Assembly: GCA_025361765.1 (NCBI GenBank)
Contig: JANYJS010000082.1
Span: 22,442 to 86,441 of the forward strand
Direction: 5' to 3'
Source: Bacillota bacterium
Lineage (GTDB): Bacteria; Bacillota; Clostridia; Peptostreptococcales; Anaerovoracaceae
Length of the DNA: 64,000 nt
Below are positions 8,448 through 17,727 of the stretch, in pieces. The position numbers and the translations under genes were made by a program. Position 1 is the first letter of the stretch. Each line of letters begins with the position of its first letter. The notes below the pieces were generated by a model, which did not search any database, had not been told where the DNA came from, and saw only the letters and a program-made list of their open reading frames with translations.

Positions 8448-8495
8448 AGAGTTTCAACTTGTCAGAGTTTCAACTTGTTAGAGTTTCAACTTGGT
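8448..8495. repeat. 16-bp tandem repeat (3 units) across the aroQ stop codon
   Basis: Three consecutive 16-bp units, AGAGTTTCAACTTGTC, AGAGTTTCAACTTGTT and AGAGTTTCAACTTGGT, run from 8448 to 8495, with the tail of a fourth at 8441-8447. The stop codon of the minus-strand aroQ gene (8478-8480) is inside, so the last codons of aroQ appear duplicated downstream of the stop. Confidence 0.9.
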
Positions 8496-8912
8496 ATTTA
8501 AGAAATGTAGCGCCTCTATATATGAAGCGATTCCTTTGCCGGAGATTTGTTTTTCTGCTACGTCTTCGATAACGGATGTCCTTCGAAAGTATTCTCTGCT
8601 GCTGATATCACTTAAATGCACCTCTATTGTGGGAATGTGTACAGATGAAATAGCATCACGAATGGCGTAACTGTAATGGGAGTAGGCCCCAGGATTGATT
8701 ATAATCCCATCTATTCTATGATAGCACTGCTGTATAACATCAATAAGATCACCTTCGTGATTAGACTGATAAAACTCAAGGTTTATTCCAAGGGGTTCAG
8801 CTTCTTTTTGGATTATCTCATTCATTTCTTCTAATGTCATTTTGCCATAAATTTCAGGCTCCCTGACGCCAAGCATGTTGAGGTTCGGTCCGTTAATTAC
8901 TATGATTTTCAT
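8478..8912 (-). CDS. aroQ: Type II 3-dehydroquinate dehydratase
   Basis: 144 residues, the family length. It opens with IIVINGPNLNMLGVREPEIYG, where N12 and the following loop with the catalytic tyrosine (Y in EIYG) are typical, then EFYQSNHEGDLID, NPGAYSHYSYAIRDA and PTIEVHLSDISSREYFR with the second active-site histidine. It dehydrates 3-dehydroquinate in the shikimate pathway. It lies 29 bp downstream of parB on the same strand with a parS site between. Its 3' end is repeated in tandem. A shikimate kinase gene (aroK) lies at 33.6 kb, so the pathway genes are scattered. Confidence 0.96.
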   Translation of the reverse strand: MKIIVINGPNLNMLGVREPEIYGKMTLEEMNEIIQKEAEPLGINLEFYQSNHEGDLIDVIQQCYHRIDGIIINPGAYSHYSYAIRDAISSVHIPTIEVHLSDISSREYFRRTSVIEDVAEKQISGKGIASYIEALHFLNTKLKL

Positions 8913-8927
8913 TGCTTCCTCCCTGAG

Positions 8928-8943
8928 TGTTTCACGTGAAACT
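8928..8943. promoter_or_regulatory. parS site (15/16) at the parB stop codon
   Basis: TGTTTCACGTGAAACT matches the universal parS 16-mer TGTTTCACGTGAAACA at 15 positions. The mismatch is the last base, next to the parB TAG stop (8942-8944). Spo0J/ParB loads here and spreads, recruiting condensin near the origin. Confidence 0.9.
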
Positions 8944-9832
8944 AGCTTAGGCTCATCATCAGGTCAATCAGTCTGTCAAGTTCTTCTCTGCTATAATACT
9001 CGATTTCGATTTTTCCGCGTTTTTTTCCGTTTACAATTTTGACCTTTGTACCTAATATTGTCTTTAGATCATCTTCAATACTTGCTATCTGTGGGTTTGC
9101 GATGTTTTTTTTGACTATTTTACGGCTCTTTGAATTTTCAGGTGCGTGGCTTACTATAAATTCTACCTGCCTTACGGACAAGCCTTTTTCAATGACTTCA
9201 GCCGCAACAGCCATCTGGCTCTTCGGATCTTTAATAGAAGCTATGGCTCTGGCATGGCCACCAGACAATTGGCCATCAATAACCATCTGCTGAATATCCT
9301 GACCCAGCTTAAGCAATCTTAAAGCGTTGGTAATATATGGCCTACTTTTTCCAACGCTTTTAGACATCTCTTCTTGGGTTAGTTTAAACTTAACCGTCAT
9401 CTGTTCAAAAGCCAAAGCTTCTTCAATGACGTTGAGATCTTCTCTCTGAACATTTTCAATAATGGAAATCAGCATATTCTCCTGCTCATCAAGTTCTTTG
9501 ATGATACAGGGTATTTCTTTTATTTGGGCTTTTCTTGCCGCACGCCACCTTCTTTCTCCCGCGACAATTTCATAACCGCTTTCCATTTTACGTACCATAA
9601 TTGGCTGGATAATGCCATGGGTTTTTATAGATTGGGCTAGTTCTTCTATTTTTTCTTCGCTGAAGTTTTTTCTTGGCTGATTGGAATTGGATTTGATATC
9701 ATTGATATTGATGAAAGATATTTCACCGCCAATTGCAGCAGTATTTCTGCTTTTACCGTCTATGCTGATCTGGACGTCACTGAACAGGGCCTCAAGTCCT
9801 CTGCCCAGTCCAGTTTTTTTTGGCCCGCTCAT
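8942..9832 (-). CDS. parB: Chromosome-partitioning protein ParB/Spo0J
   Basis: 296 residues. After a basic start (GPKKTGLGRGLEALF) the CTPase/N-terminal domain has INDIKSNSNQPRKNFSEEKI, the GERRWRAARKA arginine motif and ENVQREDLN. The helix-turn-helix LTQEEMSKSVGKSRPYITNALRLL (about 151-174) binds parS, and a C-terminal dimerisation domain follows. It acts with ParA in origin segregation. The start overlaps the parA stop by 4 bp. Two parS sites, at 8928 and 10774, flank the parA-parB pair. Confidence 0.97.
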   Translation of the reverse strand: MSGPKKTGLGRGLEALFSDVQISIDGKSRNTAAIGGEISFININDIKSNSNQPRKNFSEEKIEELAQSIKTHGIIQPIMVRKMESGYEIVAGERRWRAARKAQIKEIPCIIKELDEQENMLISIIENVQREDLNVIEEALAFEQMTVKFKLTQEEMSKSVGKSRPYITNALRLLKLGQDIQQMVIDGQLSGGHARAIASIKDPKSQMAVAAEVIEKGLSVRQVEFIVSHAPENSKSRKIVKKNIANPQIASIEDDLKTILGTKVKIVNGKKRGKIEIEYYSREELDRLIDLMMSLS

Positions 9833-10614
9833 CGTTTTGCTTCCTCCAGCTCCAGGAATTCATCCGCAAAATCCATATAAGCTTCAGCGCCTTTGGATTT
9901 TGGATCATATGCCGTAATTGGGAGACCAAAACTAGGAGCTTCCGCTAATCTGACGTTTCTTGGGATAACTGTGGTATATACCTTTTCACGAAAATGTTTT
10001 TTAACTTCTTCAACAACTTGTATTGATAGATTTGTTCTACCATCAAACATGCTGAGTATGACGCCTTGTATCTCAAGATTCTTATTTAAATTTTGTTTGA
10101 CCAGTTCAATCGTTCCCATAAGCTGACTAACTCCTTCCAATGCATAAAATTCGCATTGTATAGGAATAAGAACACTGTCAACTGCGGTCAGAGAATTTAT
10201 CGTCAATAGTCCAAGAGATGGCGGGCAGTCTATAAAGATATAATCATAATCATCCTTTATAAGATCGATGGATTTCTTAAGTCTTTTCTCTCTGGACTCA
10301 AGTTGCACTAGCTCAATTTCAGCTCCTGCCAGCTGTACGCTTGATGGTATAATATCAATATTTTTAATAGACGTTTTCATAATAGCATCTCTAGGCTTTA
10401 TCTTGTCATTGATCAATACTTCATACATCGTATTTTCAAGACCTTTTTTATTGATACCCATACCGCTTGTTGTATTCCCCTGAGGATCAATGTCGAGTAT
10501 TAGAATTCTTTTACCCTTTAATGCCAGACATGCGGCAAGGTTAATGTTCGTTGTCGTTTTACCGACCCCACCCTTCTGATTGAATATAGCGATTGCTTTG
10601 CCCAAACTGTTCAC
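9829..10614 (-). CDS. parA: Chromosome-partitioning ATPase ParA/Soj
   Basis: 261 residues. The deviant Walker A motif KGGVGKTT (about 14-21), the Walker A' IFIDCPPSLG and the DNA-binding RNVRLAEAPSFG region make this a Soj-type ParA. It dimerises with ATP on DNA, is stimulated by ParB and, in its monomer form, regulates DnaA. It is translationally coupled to parB by a 4-bp overlap. The start has a weak SD (GAGGGG) upstream. Confidence 0.97.
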   Translation of the reverse strand: MNSLGKAIAIFNQKGGVGKTTTNINLAACLALKGKRILILDIDPQGNTTSGMGINKKGLENTMYEVLINDKIKPRDAIMKTSIKNIDIIPSSVQLAGAEIELVQLESREKRLKKSIDLIKDDYDYIFIDCPPSLGLLTINSLTAVDSVLIPIQCEFYALEGVSQLMGTIELVKQNLNKNLEIQGVILSMFDGRTNLSIQVVEEVKKHFREKVYTTVIPRNVRLAEAPSFGLPITAYDPKSKGAEAYMDFADEFLELEEAKR

Positions 10615-10760
10615 CCCTCTTAATGCTTAATTTTTTCTGATAACAAGCCCGGTTGTAAATTTGATCTGTGACTATTTTATGATATATCGGGGTTCCCCCC
10701 TTTAGCGTTTATTATATATTAGTAAACGCATTTTCTCCACCTTTTTTTGCCTAAATGTGT

Positions 10761-10802
10761 TAAATAAAGAAGATGTTTCACGTGAAACATCTTCTTTATT
10801 TA
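10761..10802. promoter_or_regulatory. Perfect parS inside a 42-bp palindrome, possible terminator
   Basis: TGTTTCACGTGAAACA at 10774-10789 is a perfect parS. The symmetry continues outward without a mismatch to 10761 and 10802 (left arm starts TAAATAAAGAAGA), giving a 42-bp perfect palindrome centred between 10781 and 10782. It begins 5 bp after the end of rsmG, where a terminator would be expected, and lies 147 bp upstream of the parA start. A bare parS needs only 16 bp. Confidence 0.85.
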
Positions 10803-10806
10803 TGGG

Positions 10807-11526
10807 TTATAACGGATCCTTTTGAGGCGTTCCAGCTTTTCTTGGATATTTTTCCGGCGTATCGCTCACCTTTTTAATGTAGATAATCTGGTGTCCCATG
10901 CCTAAATCGTTTATGTTGAAAGGAGAGATTTTATCTATTCGTCCGCCTAATATATCTATTCCCTTCAAACTGTCTGCAATCTCCTGCTCGACATCACGAC
11001 CCTTATAGGCAATGAAGTGGCCTTCCTTCTTGACAAAGGGCAGACAATACTCTGATAAGACCTGGAGCCTTGCCACTGCTCTTGATACGCATATGTCATA
11101 GCACTCTCTGTGTTGGTTTTGATGACCAAAATCTTCTGCTCTGCCATGTATGAGGCTTACATTTTTCAATTCCAGTTTTGTCAAAATCTCTTTCACAATG
11201 ATCAGTTTTTTATTGACCGAATCCATAAGAACAAAATGTGTTTCCGGATAAATAAGTGCGAGGGGTATTCCAGGAAAACCTGCGCCCGTTCCAATATCTA
11301 TGATTGATTTTGCGTCGGCCAAAGCCGGAAGCTCTGCGCATAGTATTGAATCCACAAAATGCTTGATAACAAATTCTTTTTCATTCGTAATAGAAGTGAG
11401 ATTTACTTTTTGATTCCATTCCAAAACTAGCTGCATATAAGTTTCAAATTTCAGAAGGGTCTTTTGGTCATATTGGATTTTTAAATCAATAAAGGTTTTT
11501 TCCAGCAAATTAAAAGCTTCTATCAT
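10807..11526 (-). CDS. rsmG: 16S rRNA (guanine-527-N7)-methyltransferase RsmG
   Basis: 239 residues. The SAM-binding core [18 protein letters not shown] (about 93-110), [20 protein letters not shown] and the C-terminal [14 protein letters not shown] are family signatures. It N7-methylates G527 of 16S rRNA; its loss gives low-level streptomycin resistance. The gene overlaps mnmG by 4 bp (ATGA), the usual gidA-gidB coupling. Confidence 0.97.
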   Translation of the reverse strand: MIEAFNLLEKTFIDLKIQYDQKTLLKFETYMQLVLEWNQKVNLTSITNEKEFVIKHFVDSILCAELPALADAKSIIDIGTGAGFPGIPLALIYPETHFVLMDSVNKKLIIVKEILTKLELKNVSLIHGRAEDFGHQNQHRECYDICVSRAVARLQVLSEYCLPFVKKEGHFIAYKGRDVEQEIADSLKGIDILGGRIDKISPFNINDLGMGHQIIYIKKVSDTPEKYPRKAGTPQKDPL

Positions 11527-13400
11527 TTTTTTCGCCTCTCTTTCTCAAGGTGAATAAGTAATACATTAATATCAGCCGGCGAAACACCAGATATCCTTCC
11601 TGCCTGACCAAGGGAGAGTGGCTTGAACTTGTTCAGCTTCTGATATGCCTCAATGCGAAGTCCACTGACTTGATTGTAATCAAAATCCGGACTCAACTTT
11701 CTATTTTCCAACTTTTTAAATTTTTCAACCTGAAGCAGTTGCTTGGTGATATATCCTTCGTATTTAATTAGAACTTCCAGCTGGTCCGCTTCGTGTTCAC
11801 TTAGCTCGGGACGTTCGCAATCGATTTCGCCCAATGCCCGATAGCTCAATTCTGGTCTTTTTATGAGTTCCGCCAGGGTCACTCTGTTTTGAAGTGGTGT
11901 GCTTCCATATTTTTCCATTACATCCTGGGCTTCTGTGGGTGAAACAGATTTTTCTAATAGACGAATATGTTCTTCGCTAACAACTTTTTTTGTATGCAAA
12001 TATTTGTCATAACGTTCTTTTGAAGCAAGGCCAATGAAGTAAGACCTTTCAGTGAGTCTAATGTCCGCATTATCCTGTCTTAGGAGCAGTCTGTATTCTG
12101 CTCTTGACGTCATGATCCTATATGGCTCGTTCGTCCCTTTCGTCACAAGATCATCTATCAGAACGCCAATATAGGCTTCCGCCCTATCCAGAACGAAAGG
12201 CTCTTTTCCTTCAATTTTTAAAGAAGCATTTACTCCGGCCATAAGCCCCTGAGCCGCGGCTTCCTCATAACCCGAACTGCCGTTAAACTGCCCCGCGCAG
12301 TACAAACCTTTAAGATCTCGGTGTTCCAAGGTTATTTTCAAGTCCAATGGGTCAATACAATCATACTCTATAGCATAAGCCGGACGAACAATCTTGCAGG
12401 ATTCAAGCCCAGGTATGGTTTGATAGAATTTCTTTTGTATATCTTCGGGCAAACTTGATGACATGCCCTGTACATACATTTCCTCTGTATCCATTCCTTC
12501 GGGCTCAATAAAAAGCTGATGTCTCTTCTTGTCAGCAAACCGATTTACCTTGTCTTCTATAGACGGGCAGTATCTTGGCCCAACCCCCTCAATTTGACCA
12601 CCAAACAAAGCTGATTTGAGAAAATTCTCGCGAATAACCTCATGAGTCTCTTCGTTGGTATATGTAAGCCAGCAAGGTACTTGCTCCTGCTCAAGTTTTT
12701 CGTTCATGAAAGAGAAGGGTATGATATTCTCGTCCCCTGGCTGTTCAATCATTTTGCTATAGTCCAGGGTTTTCCCCGAAACTCTAGCGGGAGTCCCTGT
12801 TTTAAAACGACGAAGTTTAAGACCATGTTTCACTAAATTATCTGAAAGGATTATTGAAGATGACAGTCCATTCGGTCCACTCTCAAAAGACCATTCACCA
12901 ATGAATATTTTTCCTCTTAGAAACGTTCCCGTAGCTAAAATAACAGCTTTTGATCTATAAGCAGCCCCAGTTTTAAGCACAACTCCACAGGCAGAGCCAT
13001 TCTCAATAATCAGATCAACAGCCTCTCCCTGCTTGATGTCCAAATTTTCTTGGGCTTCCAGGGTTTTTTTCATTTCAATATGATATTTGTTTTTATCTGC
13101 TTGAGCCCTTAAAGAATGAACCGCCGGACCTTTGCCGACATTCAACATCTTGCTTTGAATAAATGATTTATCAATATTTAGGCCCATTTCTCCGCCCAAG
13201 GCGTCGATCTCTTTTACCAAATGCCCTTTACCAGTTCCTCCAATAGAAGGATTGCATGCCATCATGGCAATAGCCTCAAGGTTAATGGAAAGAACAAGTG
13301 TCTTTCGCCCCAGCCTAGCCGAAGCCAAAGCCGCTTCACACCCTGCATGTCCCGCCCCAATGACAATGACATCATAGTCATCCATAAAAAAATAATTCAT
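11523..13400 (-). CDS. mnmG: tRNA-modifying FAD enzyme MnmG (GidA)
   Basis: 625 residues, normal length. FAD-binding [56 protein letters not shown] and the C-terminal GAQ-type [24 protein letters not shown] are all present. With MnmE it installs the 5-(carboxymethyl)aminomethyl group on the wobble uridine of several tRNAs. GAGGG lies 6 bases before ATG 13400. It is separated from mnmE by an AT-rich gap with an ATCT microsatellite instead of being tightly coupled. Confidence 0.98.
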   Translation of the reverse strand: MNYFFMDDYDVIVIGAGHAGCEAALASARLGRKTLVLSINLEAIAMMACNPSIGGTGKGHLVKEIDALGGEMGLNIDKSFIQSKMLNVGKGPAVHSLRAQADKNKYHIEMKKTLEAQENLDIKQGEAVDLIIENGSACGVVLKTGAAYRSKAVILATGTFLRGKIFIGEWSFESGPNGLSSSIILSDNLVKHGLKLRRFKTGTPARVSGKTLDYSKMIEQPGDENIIPFSFMNEKLEQEQVPCWLTYTNEETHEVIRENFLKSALFGGQIEGVGPRYCPSIEDKVNRFADKKRHQLFIEPEGMDTEEMYVQGMSSSLPEDIQKKFYQTIPGLESCKIVRPAYAIEYDCIDPLDLKITLEHRDLKGLYCAGQFNGSSGYEEAAAQGLMAGVNASLKIEGKEPFVLDRAEAYIGVLIDDLVTKGTNEPYRIMTSRAEYRLLLRQDNADIRLTERSYFIGLASKERYDKYLHTKKVVSEEHIRLLEKSVSPTEAQDVMEKYGSTPLQNRVTLAELIKRPELSYRALGEIDCERPELSEHEADQLEVLIKYEGYITKQLLQVEKFKKLENRKLSPDFDYNQVSGLRIEAYQKLNKFKPLSLGQAGRISGVSPADINVLLIHLEKERRKK

Positions 13401-13477
13401 AGTCCCTCACTTATTAACTGATCCTACATTTGTTAATTGATCATTTAATTATTAATTTATTATGCGCTTATTAATTG

Positions 13478-13518
<41 letters not shown>

Positions 13519-13537
13519 TATTAATTAGAAATTATGA

Positions 13538-14932
13538 TCATTTTCCCAAGCAGAATCTTGAAAACACCTGGTCAATGATGTCTTCGCTGACGGTTTCCCC
13601 GACAATCTCTCCAAGAAGCTCCCAAGACCTTTTAATATCCACTTCAATAAAATCCAAGGCCTCTTTTTTATCTACCATATGCAGAGCATCACCGAGACAC
13701 TGGCTGGCCTTTTTAAGCAAGTCCTTATGGCGAAGGTTTGTAATCATGATGCTGTCTTGCTGCTTGACCTTTCCCCCATAAACAAGCTCAAAAATAGCCG
13801 TCTCCAGTTCTTCAATACCCTGATTTTCAGTAATAACAGTATTGATAACTATAGCATGGGGCATGACATCCAAAACGTCCTGCTTTTTTAACCGCTGTCC
13901 CAAATCAACTTTATTGAAAAGAACTATAGCCTTCTTTTCAATAACATAATCCATGATGGCATAATCTTCAAAGGAAAGCTCCTCTGATGCATTTAAAACG
14001 AAAATAACAAGATCTGCACCGTTAAAAGAGTCCTTGCTTCTTGCTATGCCAATTTTTTCAATAGAATCCTCTGTTTCTCTTATCCCTGCAGTATCAACCA
14101 GCCTAATGGGGATGTTTTTAAGGCTTATAATTTCTTCAATGGTATCTCTCGTCGTTCCTGGAATTTCCGTTACTATGGCTCTAGATTCTTTTAAAAGCGC
14201 ATTCATCAAAGAAGATTTTCCCACGTTTGGCTTACCAATGATTACAGTTTTTAAGCCCTCTTTGATAATCATGCCGGTTTCAGCCGTCTCAACCAAAGCT
14301 TCAATCCGGCCCCTAATTTGTTTCAGGCTTTCTTTGAGACTATTATAGGACAGTTCTTCGATGTCAGCATCCGGATAATCAAGATTAACTATGACATGAG
14401 CAAGAACTTCAAGTAGCTCATCTCTTATGGCCCTAACCGTATTTGACAGGCTACCCGCAAGCTGGGCCACCGAAACTTCATAGCCCATGTTTGTTTTGGC
14501 TTTGACCAGATCGATAACCGCTTCCGCCTGTGATAAATCCAGTCTGCCATTTAAAAATGCGCGTTTTGTAAATTCGCCAGGCTCGGCCATTCTTGCTCCG
14601 CACTTTATAATTAGGTCCAGCGTCTTTCTAAGGGAAATCATGCTGCCATGGCAGTTGATTTCAACCACATCTTCTCTGGTATAGGTTTGCGGCGCCTTCA
14701 TATAGACGGCCAGAACCTCATCTACAATTTCTTTTTTTTTCCTGTCTATAATATGACCATAGCACAGTGTTCTATCTTGCAATTCAGAAGATTCGGCTCC
14801 ATTAAACTGTACGGGAAGGCCGGCCATAAATATTTGATCTAAAATATCCTTAGCCTTATCCCCACTTATTCTAATAATACCTATCCCGCCTTCTCCATAA
14901 GCTGTTGCTATGGCGGCAATCGTATCTTCCAT
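13538..14932 (-). CDS. mnmE: tRNA-modifying GTPase MnmE (TrmE)
   Basis: 464 residues. N-terminal folate-binding domain (IAAIATAYGEGGIGIIRISG), helical domain, and inserted G domain with P-loop GKPNVGKSSLMNALL (about 224-238), DTAGIRET and NKVDLG motifs. The protein ends in FCLGK, the conserved C[IL]GK motif that takes part in the formyl transfer chemistry. It is a potassium-dependent GTPase partner of MnmG. A strong terminator (14946-14977) separates it from the jag operon. Confidence 0.98.
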   Translation of the reverse strand: MEDTIAAIATAYGEGGIGIIRISGDKAKDILDQIFMAGLPVQFNGAESSELQDRTLCYGHIIDRKKKEIVDEVLAVYMKAPQTYTREDVVEINCHGSMISLRKTLDLIIKCGARMAEPGEFTKRAFLNGRLDLSQAEAVIDLVKAKTNMGYEVSVAQLAGSLSNTVRAIRDELLEVLAHVIVNLDYPDADIEELSYNSLKESLKQIRGRIEALVETAETGMIIKEGLKTVIIGKPNVGKSSLMNALLKESRAIVTEIPGTTRDTIEEIISLKNIPIRLVDTAGIRETEDSIEKIGIARSKDSFNGADLVIFVLNASEELSFEDYAIMDYVIEKKAIVLFNKVDLGQRLKKQDVLDVMPHAIVINTVITENQGIEELETAIFELVYGGKVKQQDSIMITNLRHKDLLKKASQCLGDALHMVDKKEALDFIEVDIKRSWELLGEIVGETVSEDIIDQVFSRFCLGK

Positions 14933-14945
14933 CTGTTTTCCTTCC

Positions 14946-14977
14946 TAAAAAATAACCTGTGAGAGCTCACAGGTTAT
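14946..14977 (-). terminator. Rho-independent terminator after jag
   Basis: Read on the minus strand, an 11-bp perfect stem (ATAACCTGTGA / TCACAGGTTAT, 14952-14962 and 14967-14977) with a 4-base loop is followed by a run of six T. It ends the rpmH-rnpA-yidD-yidC-jag operon, 22 bp after the jag stop. Confidence 0.9.
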
Positions 14978-14999
14978 CGAATGATTAAGACTGTATTCC

Positions 15000-15956
15000 T
15001 TATTTAAGCTCTATAATGACTCTTCTGTAAGGTTCTTCGCCTTCGCTTCTCGTCGTCACTATGAGACTTGTTTGAAGCGTAGCATGGATCACTTTTCTTT
15101 CATAAGGATTCATTGGCTCTAGTCTGACGCTTTTACCACTCTTTGCGACCTTATCGGAAAGCCTTTTCGCGAGCTGTTCCAGCGTTTTCTCTCTTTTTTC
15201 TCTGTAATTTTCAGCATTGACCACAACCCTAGAATGCTTTTCTTTATCTCTATTAACCACAAGACTGGTCAGATACTGAACAGCATCAAGAGTTTGTCCT
15301 CTTTTTCCGATAATCGTTCCAGAATCCTTGCCTTCTATGTTAACATAAACGGCTTCTTCACCTTCATAAACTCTTATGTCAAGTTCAAGGCCCATTTTCT
15401 GGGTCATCTCAATCAAAAAATGCTCAGCACGGCTATCTTTGACTTCAGTAAGATCAGCGGCCACAATGGGTTTTCTTTCTTCTCTTTTAGGTCTGTCCTC
15501 ACGTCTAGGTCTATCTTCTCTAGGTCTATCTTCTCGTCTAGGGCGATCATCTCTTCTAGGTCTGCCGCTAAAACGATCTTCTCGATTCTCGTTATAGCTT
15601 CGTTTTTCAACAGGCTTAGGATTTTCATCAGATTTTACTGATCCAAAAGAAGCTTCTTGTTTTACTGTGGCTGCTTGCTGCACTCGTGCCTTTTCGCGGT
15701 TAGCCATTTCTAAAGCTCGCTCTATTTCTATTTTAGCCGCTTCTTCCACTCTAGCTTTTTCTCTAATTTCTTCTTGTGTCAGTGGTTTTTTCTTCTCAAC
15801 GCGAACCTTGGCAAGCTTTGCTCCGATTCCGAGAAATCCTTTAGTTGGTGCTTCAAGCACAATTACCGTAACTTCATCGACTGACAATTTTAAATCTTCC
15901 AAGGCTAATCTGGTGGCGTCGTCTACGTCTTTTCCCCATTTTTCCGAAAAATCCAT
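15000..15956 (-). CDS. jag: RNA-binding protein Jag/KhpB
   Basis: 318 residues. N-terminal Jag_N domain (residues 1-50, with VIVLEAPTKGFLGIGAKLAKVRV), a long charged linker (about 65-170), a KH domain with IIGKRGQTLDAVQYLTSLVVNRD and a C-terminal R3H domain (RVVVNAENYREKREKTLEQLA). The protein binds RNA and affects cell-wall growth and division in Gram-positive bacteria. The linker contains five degenerate RPRRED-type repeats encoded at about 15480-15580, more strongly arginine/aspartate-patterned than usual. It is the last gene of the rpmH operon. Confidence 0.95.
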   Translation of the reverse strand: MDFSEKWGKDVDDATRLALEDLKLSVDEVTVIVLEAPTKGFLGIGAKLAKVRVEKKKPLTQEEIREKARVEEAAKIEIERALEMANREKARVQQAATVKQEASFGSVKSDENPKPVEKRSYNENREDRFSGRPRRDDRPRREDRPREDRPRREDRPKREERKPIVAADLTEVKDSRAEHFLIEMTQKMGLELDIRVYEGEEAVYVNIEGKDSGTIIGKRGQTLDAVQYLTSLVVNRDKEKHSRVVVNAENYREKREKTLEQLAKRLSDKVAKSGKSVRLEPMNPYERKVIHATLQTSLIVTTRSEGEEPYRRVIIELK

Positions 15957-15983
15957 TGTATATTATCCTCCTTCAAAGAAGTT

Positions 15984-16655
15984 TTATTTTGTCTCTTTTC
16001 TTTTTTTGCTTTCTTTCCATTTGTTGAGCCCCATGGTCTGGAATATCTGTATAAACGTTCCAAAGAACCAGTACAGCGTCAGACCTGCTGGGAAAGATCT
16101 TCCCCACCAAACAATCATAATCGGAAATAAATATTTCATCATGACCATTGTCGGGTTTCCTTGCATTTGTGGGTTTGTCGAAGTTTGTGTGAATGAAATA
16201 TAAGTTGTAATCCCGGCAAGTATCGGCAGGATCCAAAGATCAGGCTGGCTTAAATCCGGTATCCATAAAAAACTTTCATGGATCGCCATCAGCATGCTTG
16301 GATTATCAATATAGGCAACCGGATTTCTTAGCAAAGCAAAAAGACCAATGATAATAGGCATTTGAATCAGAAGTGGCAAGCAACCTCTGGCAGGATTAAC
16401 TTTCTCTTCTTTATAAAGCTCCATCATCTTGGTGTTCATGGTTTCTTTATCATTGGCATATTTTGTCTGAATGTCTTTTATTTTAGGCTGAACATCATTA
16501 AGCTTTGAAGAATGCTTAATCTGATCTGCGTAGAGTGGAAAAAGACAAGCTCTTACAATAAGCGTGAAAACGATTAATGTAATTCCATAATTACCGATTA
16601 AATTATATAGTGCAAAAAGTAATTGTCCCAAAGGTCCTGCAATAATACCAGTCAT
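15984..16655 (-). CDS. yidC: Membrane protein insertase YidC/OxaA
   Basis: 223 residues, the short clostridial form without a signal peptide or lipobox. Five transmembrane segments with the YidC core: YGITLIVFTLIVRACLFPLYADQIKHS containing the groove arginine, RGCLPLLIQMPIIIGLFALLRNP and LPILAGITTYISF. It inserts membrane proteins with or without SecYEG. A strong SD (AGGAGG) precedes the ATG. The order rnpA-yidD-yidC-jag is conserved across Firmicutes. Confidence 0.95.
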   Translation of the reverse strand: MTGIIAGPLGQLLFALYNLIGNYGITLIVFTLIVRACLFPLYADQIKHSSKLNDVQPKIKDIQTKYANDKETMNTKMMELYKEEKVNPARGCLPLLIQMPIIIGLFALLRNPVAYIDNPSMLMAIHESFLWIPDLSQPDLWILPILAGITTYISFTQTSTNPQMQGNPTMVMMKYLFPIMIVWWGRSFPAGLTLYWFFGTFIQIFQTMGLNKWKESKKRKETK

Positions 16656-16679
16656 CTATGTCCTCCTGAATTTTCTATC

Positions 16680-16889
16680 TCATTTTAATGGGTCATATCC
16701 TCCTGGATGAAAAGGATGACACTTTAATATCCTTTTTGTTCCAAGAAATAGTCCCTTAATTACGCCAAACTTCTCAACAGCTTGCAGTGTGTATTGTGAG
16801 CAAGTAGGGTAAAACCGGCATTTTCCGGGCATAATCGGTGAAATAATCTTCTGATAACCTTTGATCAGAAGCAAAATGATTGCTTTCAA
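16680..16889 (-). CDS. yidD: Membrane protein insertion efficiency factor YidD
   Basis: 69 residues. [35 protein letters not shown] and [17 protein letters not shown] are the family signature with its three conserved cysteines. It assists YidC-dependent insertion. The start is TTG (16889) with GGTGAAG 6 bases upstream; no ATG fits the frame. It lies 15 bp behind rnpA. Confidence 0.96.
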   Translation of the reverse strand: MKAIILLLIKGYQKIISPIMPGKCRFYPTCSQYTLQAVEKFGVIKGLFLGTKRILKCHPFHPGGYDPLK

Positions 16890-16904
16890 AATTCTTCACC
16901 ATCT

Positions 16905-17246
16905 CTATTCGCGCCGAAGCATCTTAGCTTTGATCAGCGCAGATTCCATGGATTTTTTGACCTCGCAGCATTTGACACTTGTAATTGTGCTTCTTGCGAT
17001 AAAAATAAGGTCATTTCCTAAGTCCAGTTTACTTTCTAATTCTCTATAGCTTTCTTTCATTAGTCTTCTAGCTCTGTTCCTAATAACGCTATTGCCGACT
17101 TTCTTACTTGCTAGAAAAGCAGTACGGTTATACGCCAGCGCATTTTTTTTAGAGAAAACTACAACAAACTTTTCTCCGACAGATTTTCCTCTATTATAAA
17201 TGGAAGAAAAATCCTTCTTTTTGCGCAATACATTAGGCTTTAACAT
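16905..17246 (-). CDS. rnpA: Ribonuclease P protein component
   Basis: 113 residues from ATG 17246, which is 5 bases after AGAAGGAAA; a frame opening 10 codons earlier lacks an SD. The basic RNR motif is present as NSVIRNRARRLMKESYRE (about 56-73), along with F/Y-rich KDFSSIYNRGKSVGEKFVVVF. It is the protein subunit of RNase P, which matures tRNA 5' ends. It follows rpmH by 42 bp. Confidence 0.96.
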   Translation of the reverse strand: MLKPNVLRKKKDFSSIYNRGKSVGEKFVVVFSKKNALAYNRTAFLASKKVGNSVIRNRARRLMKESYRELESKLDLGNDLIFIARSTITSVKCCEVKKSMESALIKAKMLRRE

Positions 17247-17288
17247 TGCTTTTCCTTCTTCTAAAAAAAAGACCACTGTGAGCGGTCT

Positions 17289-17423
17289 CTATGCTGTTAA
17301 TTTTTTTCTTCCTCTTGTTCTTCTTCTCTTAATAACATTTCTACCGTTCTTTGTACTCATTCTTTTTCTAAAGCCATGCTCTTTGCTTCTTTGTCTAACT
17401 TTAGGCTGTAATGTTTGTTTCAC
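17289..17423 (-). CDS. rpmH: 50S ribosomal protein L34
   Basis: 44 residues, starting with GTG at 17423 behind a strong SD (GGAGGAGGTG). It is highly basic, with [21 protein letters not shown] and the conserved [19 protein letters not shown]. This is the first gene of the rpmH-rnpA-yidD-yidC-jag operon and marks the left border of oriC, divergent from dnaA. Confidence 0.97.
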   Translation of the reverse strand: MKQTLQPKVRQRSKEHGFRKRMSTKNGRNVIKRRRTRGRKKLTA

Positions 17424-17727
17424 TTTGACACCTCCTCCAAATTAATCTGTGTATATCTTAAGGAATTTTTTCCGTTATACCGCTTTGTTATTATACATTT
17501 AAAGAATTTTGATGTCAACATTTTTGTATAGAAACTTTGGTTAATCTGTGAAATTTAAGCTTGTTGATGGTCTGAATAACTTTATTAACAGGCTGTTAAT
17601 AAAGTGGATAAAATATTTTTTATTTTTTTTATCATTTCTCCTTGCCTGTGGATAAATATTTTTGTTATGATGTATCCATTATAAAACACCAACTATTTTA
17701 TTCTTGGCTTTGAAAGAGGATTCTATT
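17424..17727 (+). other. oriC upstream part (rpmH-dnaA intergenic) with DnaA boxes and dnaA promoter
   Basis: This 304-bp AT-rich gap holds a perfect DnaA box in reverse, TGTGGATAA (17647-17655), near-boxes AGTGGATAA (17603-17611) and TGTGTATAT (17448-17456), and T-rich tracts at 17611-17640. A dnaA promoter candidate, TTGCCT (17642-17647) - 18 bp - TATGAT (17666-17671), overlaps the perfect box, which would let DnaA repress its own gene. With the cluster after dnaA this makes a bipartite origin of the Bacillus type. Confidence 0.8.
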
